Part shown: positions 49,535 to 58,251 of the stretch, piece by piece
How the letters are laid out: the number at the start of each line of letters is the position of its first letter
Position numbering within the stretch: position 1 is the stretch's first letter
NCBI RefSeq assembly: GCF_023023025.1
Contig: NZ_CP095481.1
Location: forward strand, 7,205,001 to 7,269,000
DNA from: Amycolatopsis sp. WQ 127309
GTDB taxonomy: Bacteria; Actinomycetota; Actinomycetes; Mycobacteriales; Pseudonocardiaceae
Length of the DNA: 64,000 bases
Reading direction: 5' to 3'
The notes under the pieces: generated by a model
What the model saw: only the letters and a program-made list of their open reading frames with translations
The model's database searches: none
What the model was told of the DNA's origin: nothing
Made by a program: the position numbers and the translations under genes

Positions 49535-50095
49535 ATGACCACCACCGTTCCCGCCGCCGACGTCGCCTCGTCGTTGCGACGGCTGTACTTCGTCCGGTTC
49601 GCCTTCGCCGTCGTCTGGGCCGCGCTGGTGTTCGCGACCGGGTCGAGCCTCGGGGTCGCCGGCATCGCGCTGCTGGTGCTGTACCCGGTGTTCGACGTGG
49701 CCGCCGCCGTCGTCGACGTCCGTTCGTCCAAGGCGGCCCAGCCGGTTTCGGTGCTGTACGTGAACATCGCGATCAGCCTGCTCGCCGCCATCGGCCTGGC
49801 CGTGGCCGGTTCGAGCGGGATCGCCGGCGTCCTGCGGGTGTGGGGGAGCTGGGCCGTCGTGGCCGGCGTCGTCCAGCTCGTCGTCGGACTCCGCCGCCGC
49901 GGCCTCGGCGGGCAGTGGCCGATGATCCTCAGTGGCGGCATCTCCGTGCTGGCCGGGGGTTCGTTCATCCTGCAGGCCACCAAGGACGGTGCCTCGCTGA
50001 CAAACCTGGCCGGCTACGCGACGCTCGGCGGAATCTTCTTCCTCGTCTCCGCCCTGCGCCTGGGCCGTGCTCGGCGGAACACTGCGCTTGCGTGA
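49535..50095 (+). CDS. Small integral membrane protein (DUF308-like)
   Basis: This encodes 186 residues with six hydrophobic segments in three pairs, and no sizeable loops. The pattern (YFVRFAFAVVWAALVF, LYVNIAISLLAAIGLAV, GGISVLAGGSFIL) resembles HdeD/DUF308 membrane proteins. No motif suggests transport activity. It is under likely control of the divergent TetR. Its stop codon lies inside a 16-bp palindrome in front of the next gene. Confidence 0.7.
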   Translation: MTTTVPAADVASSLRRLYFVRFAFAVVWAALVFATGSSLGVAGIALLVLYPVFDVAAAVVDVRSSKAAQPVSVLYVNIAISLLAAIGLAVAGSSGIAGVLRVWGSWAVVAGVVQLVVGLRRRGLGGQWPMILSGGISVLAGGSFILQATKDGASLTNLAGYATLGGIFFLVSALRLGRARRNTALA

Positions 50096-50108
50096 CTAAA
50101 TTTAGTCA
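50093..50108. promoter_or_regulatory. Perfect 16-bp AT-rich palindrome before the esterase gene
   Basis: TGACTAAATTTAGTCA is a perfect palindrome which includes the stop codon of the upstream gene and ends 14 nt before ATG 50123. It is strikingly AT-rich for this genome and looks like an operator for an unlinked MarR- or GntR-type regulator. Confidence 0.55.
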
Positions 50109-50122
50109 GTTAAGGTAGTGTC

Positions 50123-51079
50123 ATGCGCCACGACAGCTTCCCCGCCCCGTCCACCGTCAGCGAGCAGGCCCGGGAGTGGCTCGCCTTCGACAAGAGCGAG
50201 CTGACCTACCCGGCCCTGGACGACACCGGTGGCTGGCTCGCGCTGGCCGAGGAAGCGAACCGGTCCACGGCCCGGCGGTTCCCGGTCGCCGACCTGCCGG
50301 TCACCGTCGAGGACCTGGACGTCGGCGGCGTCACCGTGTACGCCGCGAGGCCCGAGGGTGTCGAGGAGGACGCGGACGAGCCGGTCTACCTCTGGATGCA
50401 CCCCGGCGGCCTCGTGGTCGGCGGCGGGGACGCGTGCCGCACGACGACGGCGCGAACCGCGTCGGGCGCGGGGCTGCTCGTGTGGGGCGTGGACTACCGG
50501 CTGCCGCCGCTGCACCCGTACCCGGCCGGGCTCGACGACGCGCTCGCCGTGTACCGGCGTCTGCTGCGGGACCGCGATCCGGCGCGGGTGTTCGTCGGCG
50601 GCGACTCCGCCGGCGGGAACATCGCCGCGGCGCTTCTGTTGCGCGCCAAGGACGCCGGGCTGCCGATGCCCGCGGCCCTGGTGCTCAACACCCCGCAGGT
50701 CGACCTCACCGAGTCGGGCGACACCTTCCGGACCCTGGTCGGCGTGGACAACGTCCTGCGCAGCCTGCGCACGCCGAACGCGCTCTACGCGGCCGGGGCC
50801 GACCCGCGGGAGCCGTACCTCTCGCCGGTCCTGGGCGACCTGACCGGCTTCCCGCCCACGTTCCTCCGCAGCGGCACCCGCGACCTGTTCCTTTCCAACA
50901 CCGTCCGGATGCACCGCAGGCTGCGCGACGCCGGCGTCGCGGCCGACCTGCACGTGTTCGAGGCCATGCCGCACGCCGGGTTCGGCGGCGACAGCCCGGA
51001 AGACCGGGAAGCCGTCGCCGAGCAGCGGCGTTTCCTCGCCGGGCACGGCGTGCCCCTTCGCGAGAAGGAGGACGCGTGA
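50123..51079 (+). CDS. Alpha/beta hydrolase of the hormone-sensitive-lipase group
   Basis: This encodes 318 residues. The oxyanion motif is present as MHPGGLVVGGGD, a variant of HGGG, and the nucleophile is in VGGDSAGGNIAAAL. Asp/His are expected in SGTRDLF and MPHAGFGG. It is an acetyl- or short-chain esterase. It overlaps the dehydrogenase gene by 4 nt (GTGA). Confidence 0.88.
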   Translation: MRHDSFPAPSTVSEQAREWLAFDKSELTYPALDDTGGWLALAEEANRSTARRFPVADLPVTVEDLDVGGVTVYAARPEGVEEDADEPVYLWMHPGGLVVGGGDACRTTTARTASGAGLLVWGVDYRLPPLHPYPAGLDDALAVYRRLLRDRDPARVFVGGDSAGGNIAAALLLRAKDAGLPMPAALVLNTPQVDLTESGDTFRTLVGVDNVLRSLRTPNALYAAGADPREPYLSPVLGDLTGFPPTFLRSGTRDLFLSNTVRMHRRLRDAGVAADLHVFEAMPHAGFGGDSPEDREAVAEQRRFLAGHGVPLREKEDA

Positions 51080-51978
51080 AAGCCGCGCGGTTCAGCCGGT
51101 TCGGGGCCCCGGAGGTGCTCGAAATCGTCGACCTCCCCGACCCGCGGCCGGCGGCCGGGCAGGTCCGGATCGCCGTGCGCGCGGCCGGCGTCAACGCGAG
51201 CGACTGGAAGAAGCGCCAAGGCCTGATGGACCCGGACCTGCCGCAGACGATGGGCTACGAAGCGGCGGGGATCGTCGACGAGCTCGGCGAGGGCGTCACC
51301 GACGTGGCCGTCGGGGACCGGGTGTTCGGGCTGTCCGAGGGCGGTGCGACGCAGGCCGAACGGGCCGTGCTGTCCTGGTACGCGCCGATCCCGGCGTCGC
51401 TGGACTTCGCTTCGGCGGCCGCGCTGCCGGTCGCCGGGGAGACGTCGGCGCGGGCCCTCGACCAGCTCGGCGTCGCGGCCGGCGACACGCTGCTGGTCAA
51501 CGGCGCCTCGGGCAGCGTCGGCACCGCCGCCGTCCAGCTCGCCGTGGCCCGCGGCGTCCGCGTGATCGGCACCGGAAGCACTGCCACGCACGACTTCCTG
51601 CGCTCGCTCGGGGCGGAACCCGTCGCGTACGGCGAAGGCATGCCGGAGCGGGTGCGCGCGCTGGCCGCCGACGGCGTGGACCGCGCGCTCGACGTCGCCG
51701 GGAACGGCGTCCTGCCCGAACTGGCCGACCTCGCGGGCGGCCCGGAGCACGTCGTCACGGTCGCGGACTACGCCGGCGCGCAGCGGCACGGGGTGCGGTT
51801 CAGCCGGGGCGACGCCGGCCGCGCGTACTACGTGCTGGCGGAGATCGGCCGGCTGGCCGGCGCCGGGCGGTTCGTCGTCCGGGTCGGCGGCACCTTCCCG
51901 CTGGCCGGCATCGCCGAGGCGCACCGGGCCGGGGAAGCCGGCCGCGTCCGCGGAAAGCTCGTACTGCTGATGGGTTAG
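51076..51978 (+). CDS. NADP-dependent MDR oxidoreductase (quinone-oxidoreductase-like)
   Basis: This encodes 300 residues from GTG 51076. AARFSRFGAPEVLEIVDLPDP and AAGVNASDWKKRQG start the zinc-free quinone oxidoreductase branch, and the Rossmann loop is GASGSVGTAAVQLA. It reduces quinones or enones. It is translationally coupled to the esterase upstream. Confidence 0.88.
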   Translation: MKAARFSRFGAPEVLEIVDLPDPRPAAGQVRIAVRAAGVNASDWKKRQGLMDPDLPQTMGYEAAGIVDELGEGVTDVAVGDRVFGLSEGGATQAERAVLSWYAPIPASLDFASAAALPVAGETSARALDQLGVAAGDTLLVNGASGSVGTAAVQLAVARGVRVIGTGSTATHDFLRSLGAEPVAYGEGMPERVRALAADGVDRALDVAGNGVLPELADLAGGPEHVVTVADYAGAQRHGVRFSRGDAGRAYYVLAEIGRLAGAGRFVVRVGGTFPLAGIAEAHRAGEAGRVRGKLVLLMG

Positions 51979-52088
51979 CGCGCCGGACAGAAGCGGACAG
52001 GATCTTCGCCGGCCCGCTCCCCGGCCGGGATTCCGTGGTGCAATGGCCTTTCGGTCCGGCGGTCCCGGTGCCGGGGAAGGTGCACGGC

Positions 52089-54116
52089 ATGAGCCACGGA
52101 CGCAGGACCGCACTCGCACTCCTCGCGCTGGTCACCGCGTGCGGCGTCGTCTCCGGCGTGGCGCCGGCGACGGCGGATCCGGTCGCCGCGCCGGCGCTCG
52201 AGTTCGCGAACCCGGACAGTCAGGCCCTGTTCGGCACCGCGTACACGGCCGCGCTGGACAACCTGCTGCGCACCAACACGATCGGCTACGACGCCCGCTA
52301 CGACAGGAGCGGCTTGCTGGACCCGGCCGTCGGCCTCGTCCGCGCCGGTGGCGGGTACGACCAGCCGTGGACCCGGGACGCGTCGATCAACAGCTGGAAC
52401 GCGACGAGCCTGCTGGCGCCGGCACTGGCGGAGAACACGCTCTGGGCGGTCGTCGACAAGGACGCGAGCGGCGCGTTGCGGGTGCAGCAGGACGACCAGC
52501 AGTGGGACCAGGTCGTCTGGGTGACGGCCGCGTGGCACCACTACCTGGTCACGGGGGACCGGCAGTTCCTCGGCGACGCCTACCGCACCGCCGGTGACAC
52601 GCTGACCATCCGGGAGCACGCCGGCGCGGCCGGGTTCAACGCCACGTACGGGCTGTTCACCGGCCCGTCGTTCTTCAACGACGGCATCGCCGGCTACCCC
52701 GCGCCGCCCGCCGACGCGACCGAGTCGGTCAGCACGGGCAGCTCGCCGTGGCCGGGCGTCGCGAGCGGGATGTACCTGAGCACCAACGAGGTCTACTACG
52801 CCGCCTACGTCAACGCCGCGAACATGGCCGACCAGCTGGGAAATCCCACGGAGGCCGCCGGCTACCGGACCAAGGCCGCCGCGCTGAAAGCCGCCATCAA
52901 CAACCACTTCTGGAACAGCGCGACCGGCCTGTACGACTACCAGCTGCTCGCCGACGGCACGAGAGGCGCCTACCAGGAGGGCACCGGGCTGGCGTTCGCG
53001 ATCCTGTTCGGCGTCGCGGACCCGGCCCAGGCCCGGTCGATCGTCGCCCACGCCCGCGAGATGACCTGGGGCCTGCCCGACACGTTCCCGCACTGGGACC
53101 GTTATTCCGCCGCCCAGCCCGGCAGGCACAACGCGATCGTCTGGCCGCTCGTCCAGGGCCTGTGGGCGAAAGCGCTGGCGGCGCAGGGAAACCAGAGCGG
53201 GTTCGCGTCGGAAACGGCGAAACTGGCGAAGCTGGCCGGCGGCAACAGCGGGTTCTGGGAGATCTACAACGGCGACACCGGGGTCGTCGACGGCGGCTGG
53301 CAGCGGCTCGGCGACACGGTGAAGTTCCACTGGGGGTCACAGCCCGACCAGACCTGGTCGGCCACGGCGTTCCTCGACATGGTCCACACGGGACTGTTCG
53401 GCCTGACGTTCACCGACCGCGGCCTGACGTTCACGCCGGAGCTGCCCGCGGGCTGGGGCGACGTCACCCTGCGGAACCTGCGCTACCGCAACGCGAACCT
53501 GACGATCGCCCTGCACGGGGCGGGCACCCGGATCAGCGCGTTCACCCTCGACGGCCGGCCCGCGCCCGGCAACGCCGTCCCGGCGACCTTGAGCGGCAGC
53601 CACCGCGTCGAGATCACCCTCACCGGCGCGCCCGCCGGCGACCGGGACGGCGACCACGTGGCGGACGCCGCCGACCGCTGCGCCGACACGGCCGGCACCG
53701 TCGCCGGCTGTCCCGCCCCCGGGCACCTCGAGGCCGAAGACGCGCACAACACCGGCGGGGTCAAGACGAACGTCAACCACACCGGCTACTCCGGCCGCGC
53801 GTTCCTCGACGGGCTGTGGGCCCAGGGCGCCGCGTCGTCGTTCACGCTGCACCGCACTTCGGCCGACGCCACGACCGGCGCGATCACCGTGCGGTACGCG
53901 AACGCCAACGGCGACGCGCGCACGATGACCCTGTCGGTGGCCGGAAAAGCCGTGCGGCAGGTGAGCTTCCCGGTGGTCTCCGGCAGCTGGGACGACTGGG
54001 GCACGGTGACGTTCACCGGCGTGCCACTGACCGGCCGGGACCCGGTGGTGACGCTGTCCTACGCGCCCGGCGACACCGGCTCGATCAACCTCGACTGGCT
54101 GGAGTACCGCGGCTGA
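52089..54116 (+). CDS. Secreted (alpha/alpha)6-barrel glycoside hydrolase with C-terminal carbohydrate-binding module
   Basis: This encodes 675 residues. A signal peptide (cleavage near ATA-DPV, about residue 30) precedes a helical barrel (~40-450) with QPWTRDASINSWNA, YLSTNEVYYAAYVNAANMA and WSATAFLDMVHTGLFGL, of the GH63/GH37/GH15-like class. A beta domain follows. DRDGDHVADAADRCADTAGTVAGCP (~520-545) is a thrombospondin-3-like calcium loop that links to a CBM6/35-type module (HLEAEDAHNTGG to LDWLEYRG). It probably cleaves an exo-sugar from polysaccharide; the exact family and linkage cannot be fixed here. Confidence 0.82.
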   Translation: MSHGRRTALALLALVTACGVVSGVAPATADPVAAPALEFANPDSQALFGTAYTAALDNLLRTNTIGYDARYDRSGLLDPAVGLVRAGGGYDQPWTRDASINSWNATSLLAPALAENTLWAVVDKDASGALRVQQDDQQWDQVVWVTAAWHHYLVTGDRQFLGDAYRTAGDTLTIREHAGAAGFNATYGLFTGPSFFNDGIAGYPAPPADATESVSTGSSPWPGVASGMYLSTNEVYYAAYVNAANMADQLGNPTEAAGYRTKAAALKAAINNHFWNSATGLYDYQLLADGTRGAYQEGTGLAFAILFGVADPAQARSIVAHAREMTWGLPDTFPHWDRYSAAQPGRHNAIVWPLVQGLWAKALAAQGNQSGFASETAKLAKLAGGNSGFWEIYNGDTGVVDGGWQRLGDTVKFHWGSQPDQTWSATAFLDMVHTGLFGLTFTDRGLTFTPELPAGWGDVTLRNLRYRNANLTIALHGAGTRISAFTLDGRPAPGNAVPATLSGSHRVEITLTGAPAGDRDGDHVADAADRCADTAGTVAGCPAPGHLEAEDAHNTGGVKTNVNHTGYSGRAFLDGLWAQGAASSFTLHRTSADATTGAITVRYANANGDARTMTLSVAGKAVRQVSFPVVSGSWDDWGTVTFTGVPLTGRDPVVTLSYAPGDTGSINLDWLEYRG

Positions 54117-54467
54117 CTACCCGTGGTAGCCCAGGTTCAGCACGAGGTCCGCCACGGCGAGAGCCAGAAACACGACTCCGCCGACAAGCTGACGGGAACC
54201 GACGCGCAGGTGGGCGGTGAGCGCGCCGAGGAAGTACAGCACCAGCCCACCGGCGGCGAGCACGCCCAGCAGCGGCACGGCGAGCCCGGCCAGCAGCCCG
54301 GCCGCCCCTGCGGCGAGGGCCGCACCCAGCCACGGCAGCCACGGCCGCGGGACGCCCTTCATGTCCGCCTGGGCTTTCGGGTAGTCGTGCCCGATCAGGT
54401 AGAAAACGGCGGCACTACCGGTGAAAACCGCGGCGACGAGGGTAACGCTGAGATAGGCGGCGAACAT
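54117..54467 (-). CDS. DoxX-like small membrane protein
   Basis: This encodes 116 residues with four membrane helices. The YLIGHDYPKAQADMKGVPRPWLPWLGAA loop after TM1 fits the DoxX-like family. It is directly convergent with the glycoside hydrolase, with no gap. The role is unknown. Confidence 0.75.
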   Translation of the reverse strand: MFAAYLSVTLVAAVFTGSAAVFYLIGHDYPKAQADMKGVPRPWLPWLGAALAAGAAGLLAGLAVPLLGVLAAGGLVLYFLGALTAHLRVGSRQLVGGVVFLALAVADLVLNLGYHG

Positions 54468-54580
54468 GGCCTCCCTTTCTGCTGGGCTGTCCGCCGATGG
54501 ACGACGCGGGCCCGCAAGACGTGACAGCCCGGAACTCGGCCGGTGACGTGATGCTGCCGGCGAATCCTCTGCCGCGGCCC

Positions 54581-54624
54581 TCGTGAGTGTTTAGGGCGGT
54601 TCTAACCGCCCTAAACACTCACGA
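54581..54624. repeat. 44-nt near-perfect hairpin, possible dispersed element
   Basis: The 21-nt arm starting TCGTGAGTGTTTAGGGCGG (54581-54601) is fully complementary to 54604-54624, leaving only CT unpaired. It lies in the 223-nt gap between two genes transcribed on the minus strand. It has no T-run and is unlike the other terminators here, which have longer loops and are GC-only. The GTGAGTGTTTAGGGCGGTT sequence recalls dispersed repeats that I associate with Amycolatopsis genomes. Confidence 0.6.
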
Positions 54625-54690
54625 CCAGCCGCGGCAGACCGCTCACCGGCGCCTCGCCGCCGGGTGGGGAAGCCGCCCGGGGGAGTGGGG

Positions 54691-55275
54691 TCAGCCCGAG
54701 ACGAGCGGCCAGAAGACGTCGTCGACGATCGAGCGGATGCGCTCGGGGGAGACCTGCTTCAGCGTCATCAGGATGTCGTGGCGCATGAGCTGGAACGGCA
54801 GGTCGAGGACGTCCTGCGGGATGCGCGTCAGGTCGATCTCGCCGCGGTCGTGGGCGCGGCGGTACACCGGGTCGGAGCGTTTCGGGCCGTCGCCGAGGAC
54901 CGTCAGCCGGACCTCCTCCGGGGTGAGGCCGGCGCTGTCGTGCAGGCCCGCGAACGTCGCGCCGACGAGCGTCGCCAGCTCGATGCGGCCGGCGTTGATG
55001 TTCCGGAGCAGCGCGAGCAGGTCGTCGCGGAGGCTGCCGGTGTCCGGGATCTCGACCGGGTGGGTGTCGCCGTAGTGCCGGATGGCGGCGAGCACCAGGG
55101 CGTTCTTGTCCGGCCAGCGGCGGTAGAGCACCGCGATCCCGGTCTTCGCGCGGTCCGCGACGGACTCCATCGTCAGCTTCGCGAAGCCGGCTTCCGCCAG
55201 CTCCTCCCAGGTCGCGTCGAGGAGCGCGTGCTCCAGCTCGGTTCCCCGGCGGCGGCGTTTGACCTCGGTCGGCAT
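54691..55275 (-). CDS. TetR-family transcriptional regulator
   Basis: This encodes 194 residues. The HTH is LTMESVADRAKTGIAVLYRRWPD (about residues 34-56), and the TetR_C_11-like ligand domain follows. It is divergent from a DHA2 drug exporter with inverted repeats between them. It is very likely the local repressor of this exporter. Confidence 0.92.
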   Translation of the reverse strand: MPTEVKRRRRGTELEHALLDATWEELAEAGFAKLTMESVADRAKTGIAVLYRRWPDKNALVLAAIRHYGDTHPVEIPDTGSLRDDLLALLRNINAGRIELATLVGATFAGLHDSAGLTPEEVRLTVLGDGPKRSDPVYRRAHDRGEIDLTRIPQDVLDLPFQLMRHDILMTLKQVSPERIRSIVDDVFWPLVSG

Positions 55276-55284
55276 GCGTCCAGG

Positions 55285-55356
55285 ATAAGAGAGACTTGCA
55301 TTCCTTCGCCAGTCCTCCTACTCTCGCCAATAAGGAAATAATCCCTCTCTTATTGG
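55285..55356. promoter_or_regulatory. Operator region between TetR and exporter genes
   Basis: CCAATAAG (55327-55334) and CTTATTGG (55349-55356) form a perfect inverted repeat 8 nt before the exporter start. A second pair, ATAAGAGAG (55285-55293) and CTCTCTTAT (55345-55353), spans the gap. These AT-rich elements are probable TetR sites overlapping both promoters. Confidence 0.6.
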
Positions 55357-55363
55357 GGTAGTG

Positions 55364-56836
55364 ATGACAGCGGACACCCCGGCGCGCGACGGCGTCGACC
55401 CGAAAGTGCTGAAGACGGCGTTGATCCTGGTCGTGGGGGCGCTGGCGGTCGTGTTCGACACGACGATCGTCAGCGTCGCCCTGCACCAGCTGGCGACCAG
55501 CCTCGACGTCCCGGTCTCGACGATCCAGTGGGTGACGACCGGCTACATGCTCGCGCTCGGCGCGGCGGTCCCGCTCAGCACCTGGGCGCTCACCCGCTTC
55601 GGTGGCAAGCGGGTCTGGATGTTCGCCCTCACCGTCTTCCTCGCCGGCTCGATCGGGTCGAGCCTCGCGTGGGACGCGGGATCGCTCATCGGCTGGCGCG
55701 TCCTGCAGGGCCTCGGCGGCGGGCTGATGCTGCCGGTGATGACGACGCTGATCATGCAGGCCGCCGGGGGACACGCGCTCGGCAGGACGATGACCTGGGT
55801 CGCGCTGCCCGGGCTGCTCGGGCCGATCCTCGGCCCGCTCGCCGGCGGCGCGATCATCACGGACTACAGCTGGCGCTTCATGTTCTGGGTCAACGTGCCG
55901 TTCTGCGTCGCCGGCCTGATCCTCGCCGGCCGCTACCTCCCCGAGGACCCGCCGGCCGCCGCGCGGGCCCGGCTCGACGTGTGGGGGCTCGTGCTGCTCG
56001 TCCCGGGCATCGTGGCCGTGCTCCTCGGCCTCTCCAACGCCGGTGCGGCCGGCTTCGGCCGGTTCGACGTCCTCGCGCCGCTCGCGATCGGCGTGGTCTT
56101 CCTCGTCGCCTTCACGCTCTACGCGCTGCGTCACCGCGACCCGCTCGTGGACATCCGGCTGCTCGCCGCGCGCTCGGTCGGGTCGTCGACGGCCGTGCTG
56201 TTCCTGTCGGGCTTCTCGCTGTTCGGCGCCATGCTGCTGCTTCCCCTGTACTACCAGGAAGTCCGCGGCGTGACGGCGCTGACCGCCGGGCTCATGCTGG
56301 TCCCGCAGGGGATCGGGGCCCTGCTCAGCCGCCAGATCGCCGGCCCGCTCACCGACCGGATCGGGGCGCAGTCCATCGCCGTCGCCGGGTTCGTCGTCGT
56401 CGCGGCCGCGACCGTGCCGTTCGCGTTCGTCGACGCCACGAGCGACGGCTGGCTGCTCGCGCTGTGGCTGCTCATCCGCGGCGTCGGGCTCGGCGCCGTC
56501 ACCATGCCGGTCATGACGGCCTCCTACGTCGGGCTCGCCCGCGCCGAGATCGGGCACGCGAGCGTCCTGACGCGGATCGCGCAGCAGGTCGGCGGGTCGT
56601 TCGGCACGGCGGTGCTTGCCGTCGTCCTGGAGCAGGCCATCGCCGGCGCCGGGCCGGGCGCGGCTGTGACGGGCTTCCACGTCGCGTTCTGGTGGGCGAC
56701 GGGCTTCTCGCTCCTCGCGACCGCGCTGTGCGTGTGGCTGCCGGGGCGCAAGCAGGTCCAAGCCGCCAACGACGCCGCGGCCGCGGCGACGTTGGCGGCG
56801 GCTCAGCCGGTCAAGTCCGGGAAGTCCTCCGTGTAG
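55364..56836 (+). CDS. DHA2-family MFS drug exporter (EmrB/QacA-like)
   Basis: This encodes 490 residues with 14 membrane helices. DTTIVSVALHQLATSLDVPVSTIQWVTTGYMLALGAAVPLS holds motif D1, LTRFGGKRVWM motif A, and WVALPGLLGPILGPLAGGAI motif C (antiporter). These define the DHA2 proton/drug antiporters. It is under control of the divergent TetR. Its end overlaps the convergent gene by 34 nt. Confidence 0.92.
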   Translation: MTADTPARDGVDPKVLKTALILVVGALAVVFDTTIVSVALHQLATSLDVPVSTIQWVTTGYMLALGAAVPLSTWALTRFGGKRVWMFALTVFLAGSIGSSLAWDAGSLIGWRVLQGLGGGLMLPVMTTLIMQAAGGHALGRTMTWVALPGLLGPILGPLAGGAIITDYSWRFMFWVNVPFCVAGLILAGRYLPEDPPAAARARLDVWGLVLLVPGIVAVLLGLSNAGAAGFGRFDVLAPLAIGVVFLVAFTLYALRHRDPLVDIRLLAARSVGSSTAVLFLSGFSLFGAMLLLPLYYQEVRGVTALTAGLMLVPQGIGALLSRQIAGPLTDRIGAQSIAVAGFVVVAAATVPFAFVDATSDGWLLALWLLIRGVGLGAVTMPVMTASYVGLARAEIGHASVLTRIAQQVGGSFGTAVLAVVLEQAIAGAGPGAAVTGFHVAFWWATGFSLLATALCVWLPGRKQVQAANDAAAAATLAAAQPVKSGKSSV

Positions 56837-57537
56837 CCGAGAAGCAGGTACGGCCGCTCCGTGAGCAACGCGGCGAGCTGTGCCCAGGCGCCGGGCGCGC
56901 CGTAGAGGTGCTTGAGATCGGCGACGACCGCGCGGGCCTCGTCTTCGGACGGCGGGGCCGCGCGGTCGAACCCGAGCAGCGACGCGCCGATCCCCACGTG
57001 CCGGTAGCCGTGCGCGGCCAGCCGCCGGACGATCGCGTGGTTCTGGAAGACGGTCCAGTCGGCGGTGAAGTAGCCGTTCGGGATCCCGGCGATCGCGAGG
57101 TCGTCGCGGGGCACGGGCACGCGCTGGACGAGCACGACGTCGTCGAGGAAGCCGTCCGGGTCCCGGTTCACCTCGACGAGGGCCGCGACGTCGGCTTCCC
57201 CGCCGAGGCGCTCGCCGGGCAGGTCCGCCCACGCGACCCGCGACCCGGGATCGTCGAGGGCGGCGGCGATGTGGGCGGCGCGGGCGTCGGCGTCGTCGCT
57301 GTCCGACCAGAGCCGGTCGTCTTCGCGCGCGTGCCCGCTCGTGTACGCGCACTGGTTGACGTCGTCGAGCGTGCAGAGGATACGGGCCGGGTCGTGCTCG
57401 GCCCGCAGTGCGCCGAGGACGCCGAGCAGGCCGGTGAAGGTCCCGACGTCGTCGAGCCGCGCGACGGTGTTCGTGTCCAGCCGGCCGCGTCCGGCCTCTT
57501 CGGACGGTCCGTAGCGCGTCACTCGCATGCGCGGCAT
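56803..57537 (-). CDS. Hypothetical protein
   Basis: This encodes 244 residues. ATG 57537 and ATG 57528 are both possible; the former has AGGTGG 7 nt upstream. The protein is soluble and acidic. Segments such as DDLAIAGIPNGYFTADWTVFQNHAIVRRLAAHGYRH look folded, but no family comes to mind. It is convergent with the exporter. Confidence 0.6.
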   Translation of the reverse strand: MPRMRVTRYGPSEEAGRGRLDTNTVARLDDVGTFTGLLGVLGALRAEHDPARILCTLDDVNQCAYTSGHAREDDRLWSDSDDADARAAHIAAALDDPGSRVAWADLPGERLGGEADVAALVEVNRDPDGFLDDVVLVQRVPVPRDDLAIAGIPNGYFTADWTVFQNHAIVRRLAAHGYRHVGIGASLLGFDRAAPPSEDEARAVVADLKHLYGAPGAWAQLAALLTERPYLLLGYTEDFPDLTG

Positions 57538-57556
57538 CCTGCCACCTGCTCCGCCG

Positions 57557-58165
57557 TCAGGCCGGCGTGGCCGCCGGCTGCCGGCGGGTGAACAGCGGCT
57601 GCAGGGCGAGCAGCAGCAGGACGTAGTACCCGAAACCCGGCCGGACGCAGGCGACGACCACCGCGAGGGCGAAGATGCCCGTGCTCACGACGAAGCTGCG
57701 GGCCCAGGCGTCCGACACGGGTTCGGCGTCGCCGTGGACCGCGGGGTCGCGGCGGACGATGAACAGCAGCGCGGTGTGGCACACGCTGCCGGCGAGCAGG
57801 GTGCCGAGGTAGAACAGCACCGTGAAGCGCTGCGACTGGAAGGCGCCGATGAGCTGGGTCGGGAACGGCAGCACGGCGATGGTGAGCAGCCAGCAGAAGT
57901 TGACGAGCACGAGCGGGGTGTTGAACGCGCGCACGTGCTCGAAGATGCGGTGGTGGGTGAGCCAGAACCGGCCGATCACGGCGAAGCTGAGCAGGAAGCT
58001 GAAGATCTTCGGCCAATTCCCGGTGACGGCCTCCGTCGCGGGCGCGCCGGCCGCGATCAGTTCCGGCACGAGCTCGGTGAGCGGCAGCACCAGCAGCGTC
58101 AGGGCGATGGCGACGACGGCGTCGCTGAAGAAGACCAGCCTCTCGGGCGACCTCTGCCGTTCCAT
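57557..58165 (-). CDS. TMEM175-family potassium channel-like protein
   Basis: This encodes 202 residues from ATG 58165, with AGGAG upstream; a start at 58192 would leave the ribosome site inside the gene. RLVFFSDAVVAIALTLLVLPL is the FSD signature of bacterial TMEM175 (DUF1211) channels, followed by five more helices. Bacterial members form tetrameric potassium channels. Confidence 0.88.
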   Translation of the reverse strand: MERQRSPERLVFFSDAVVAIALTLLVLPLTELVPELIAAGAPATEAVTGNWPKIFSFLLSFAVIGRFWLTHHRIFEHVRAFNTPLVLVNFCWLLTIAVLPFPTQLIGAFQSQRFTVLFYLGTLLAGSVCHTALLFIVRRDPAVHGDAEPVSDAWARSFVVSTGIFALAVVVACVRPGFGYYVLLLLALQPLFTRRQPAATPA

Positions 58166-58251
58166 GGGGAGCTCCTGTCGGTGATCGGCCACAGCCGGCC
58201 CAGGCTACTGGCGCGGTGTGGCGGGGTCGCCGACGGCAGGACCAGCGCGGC

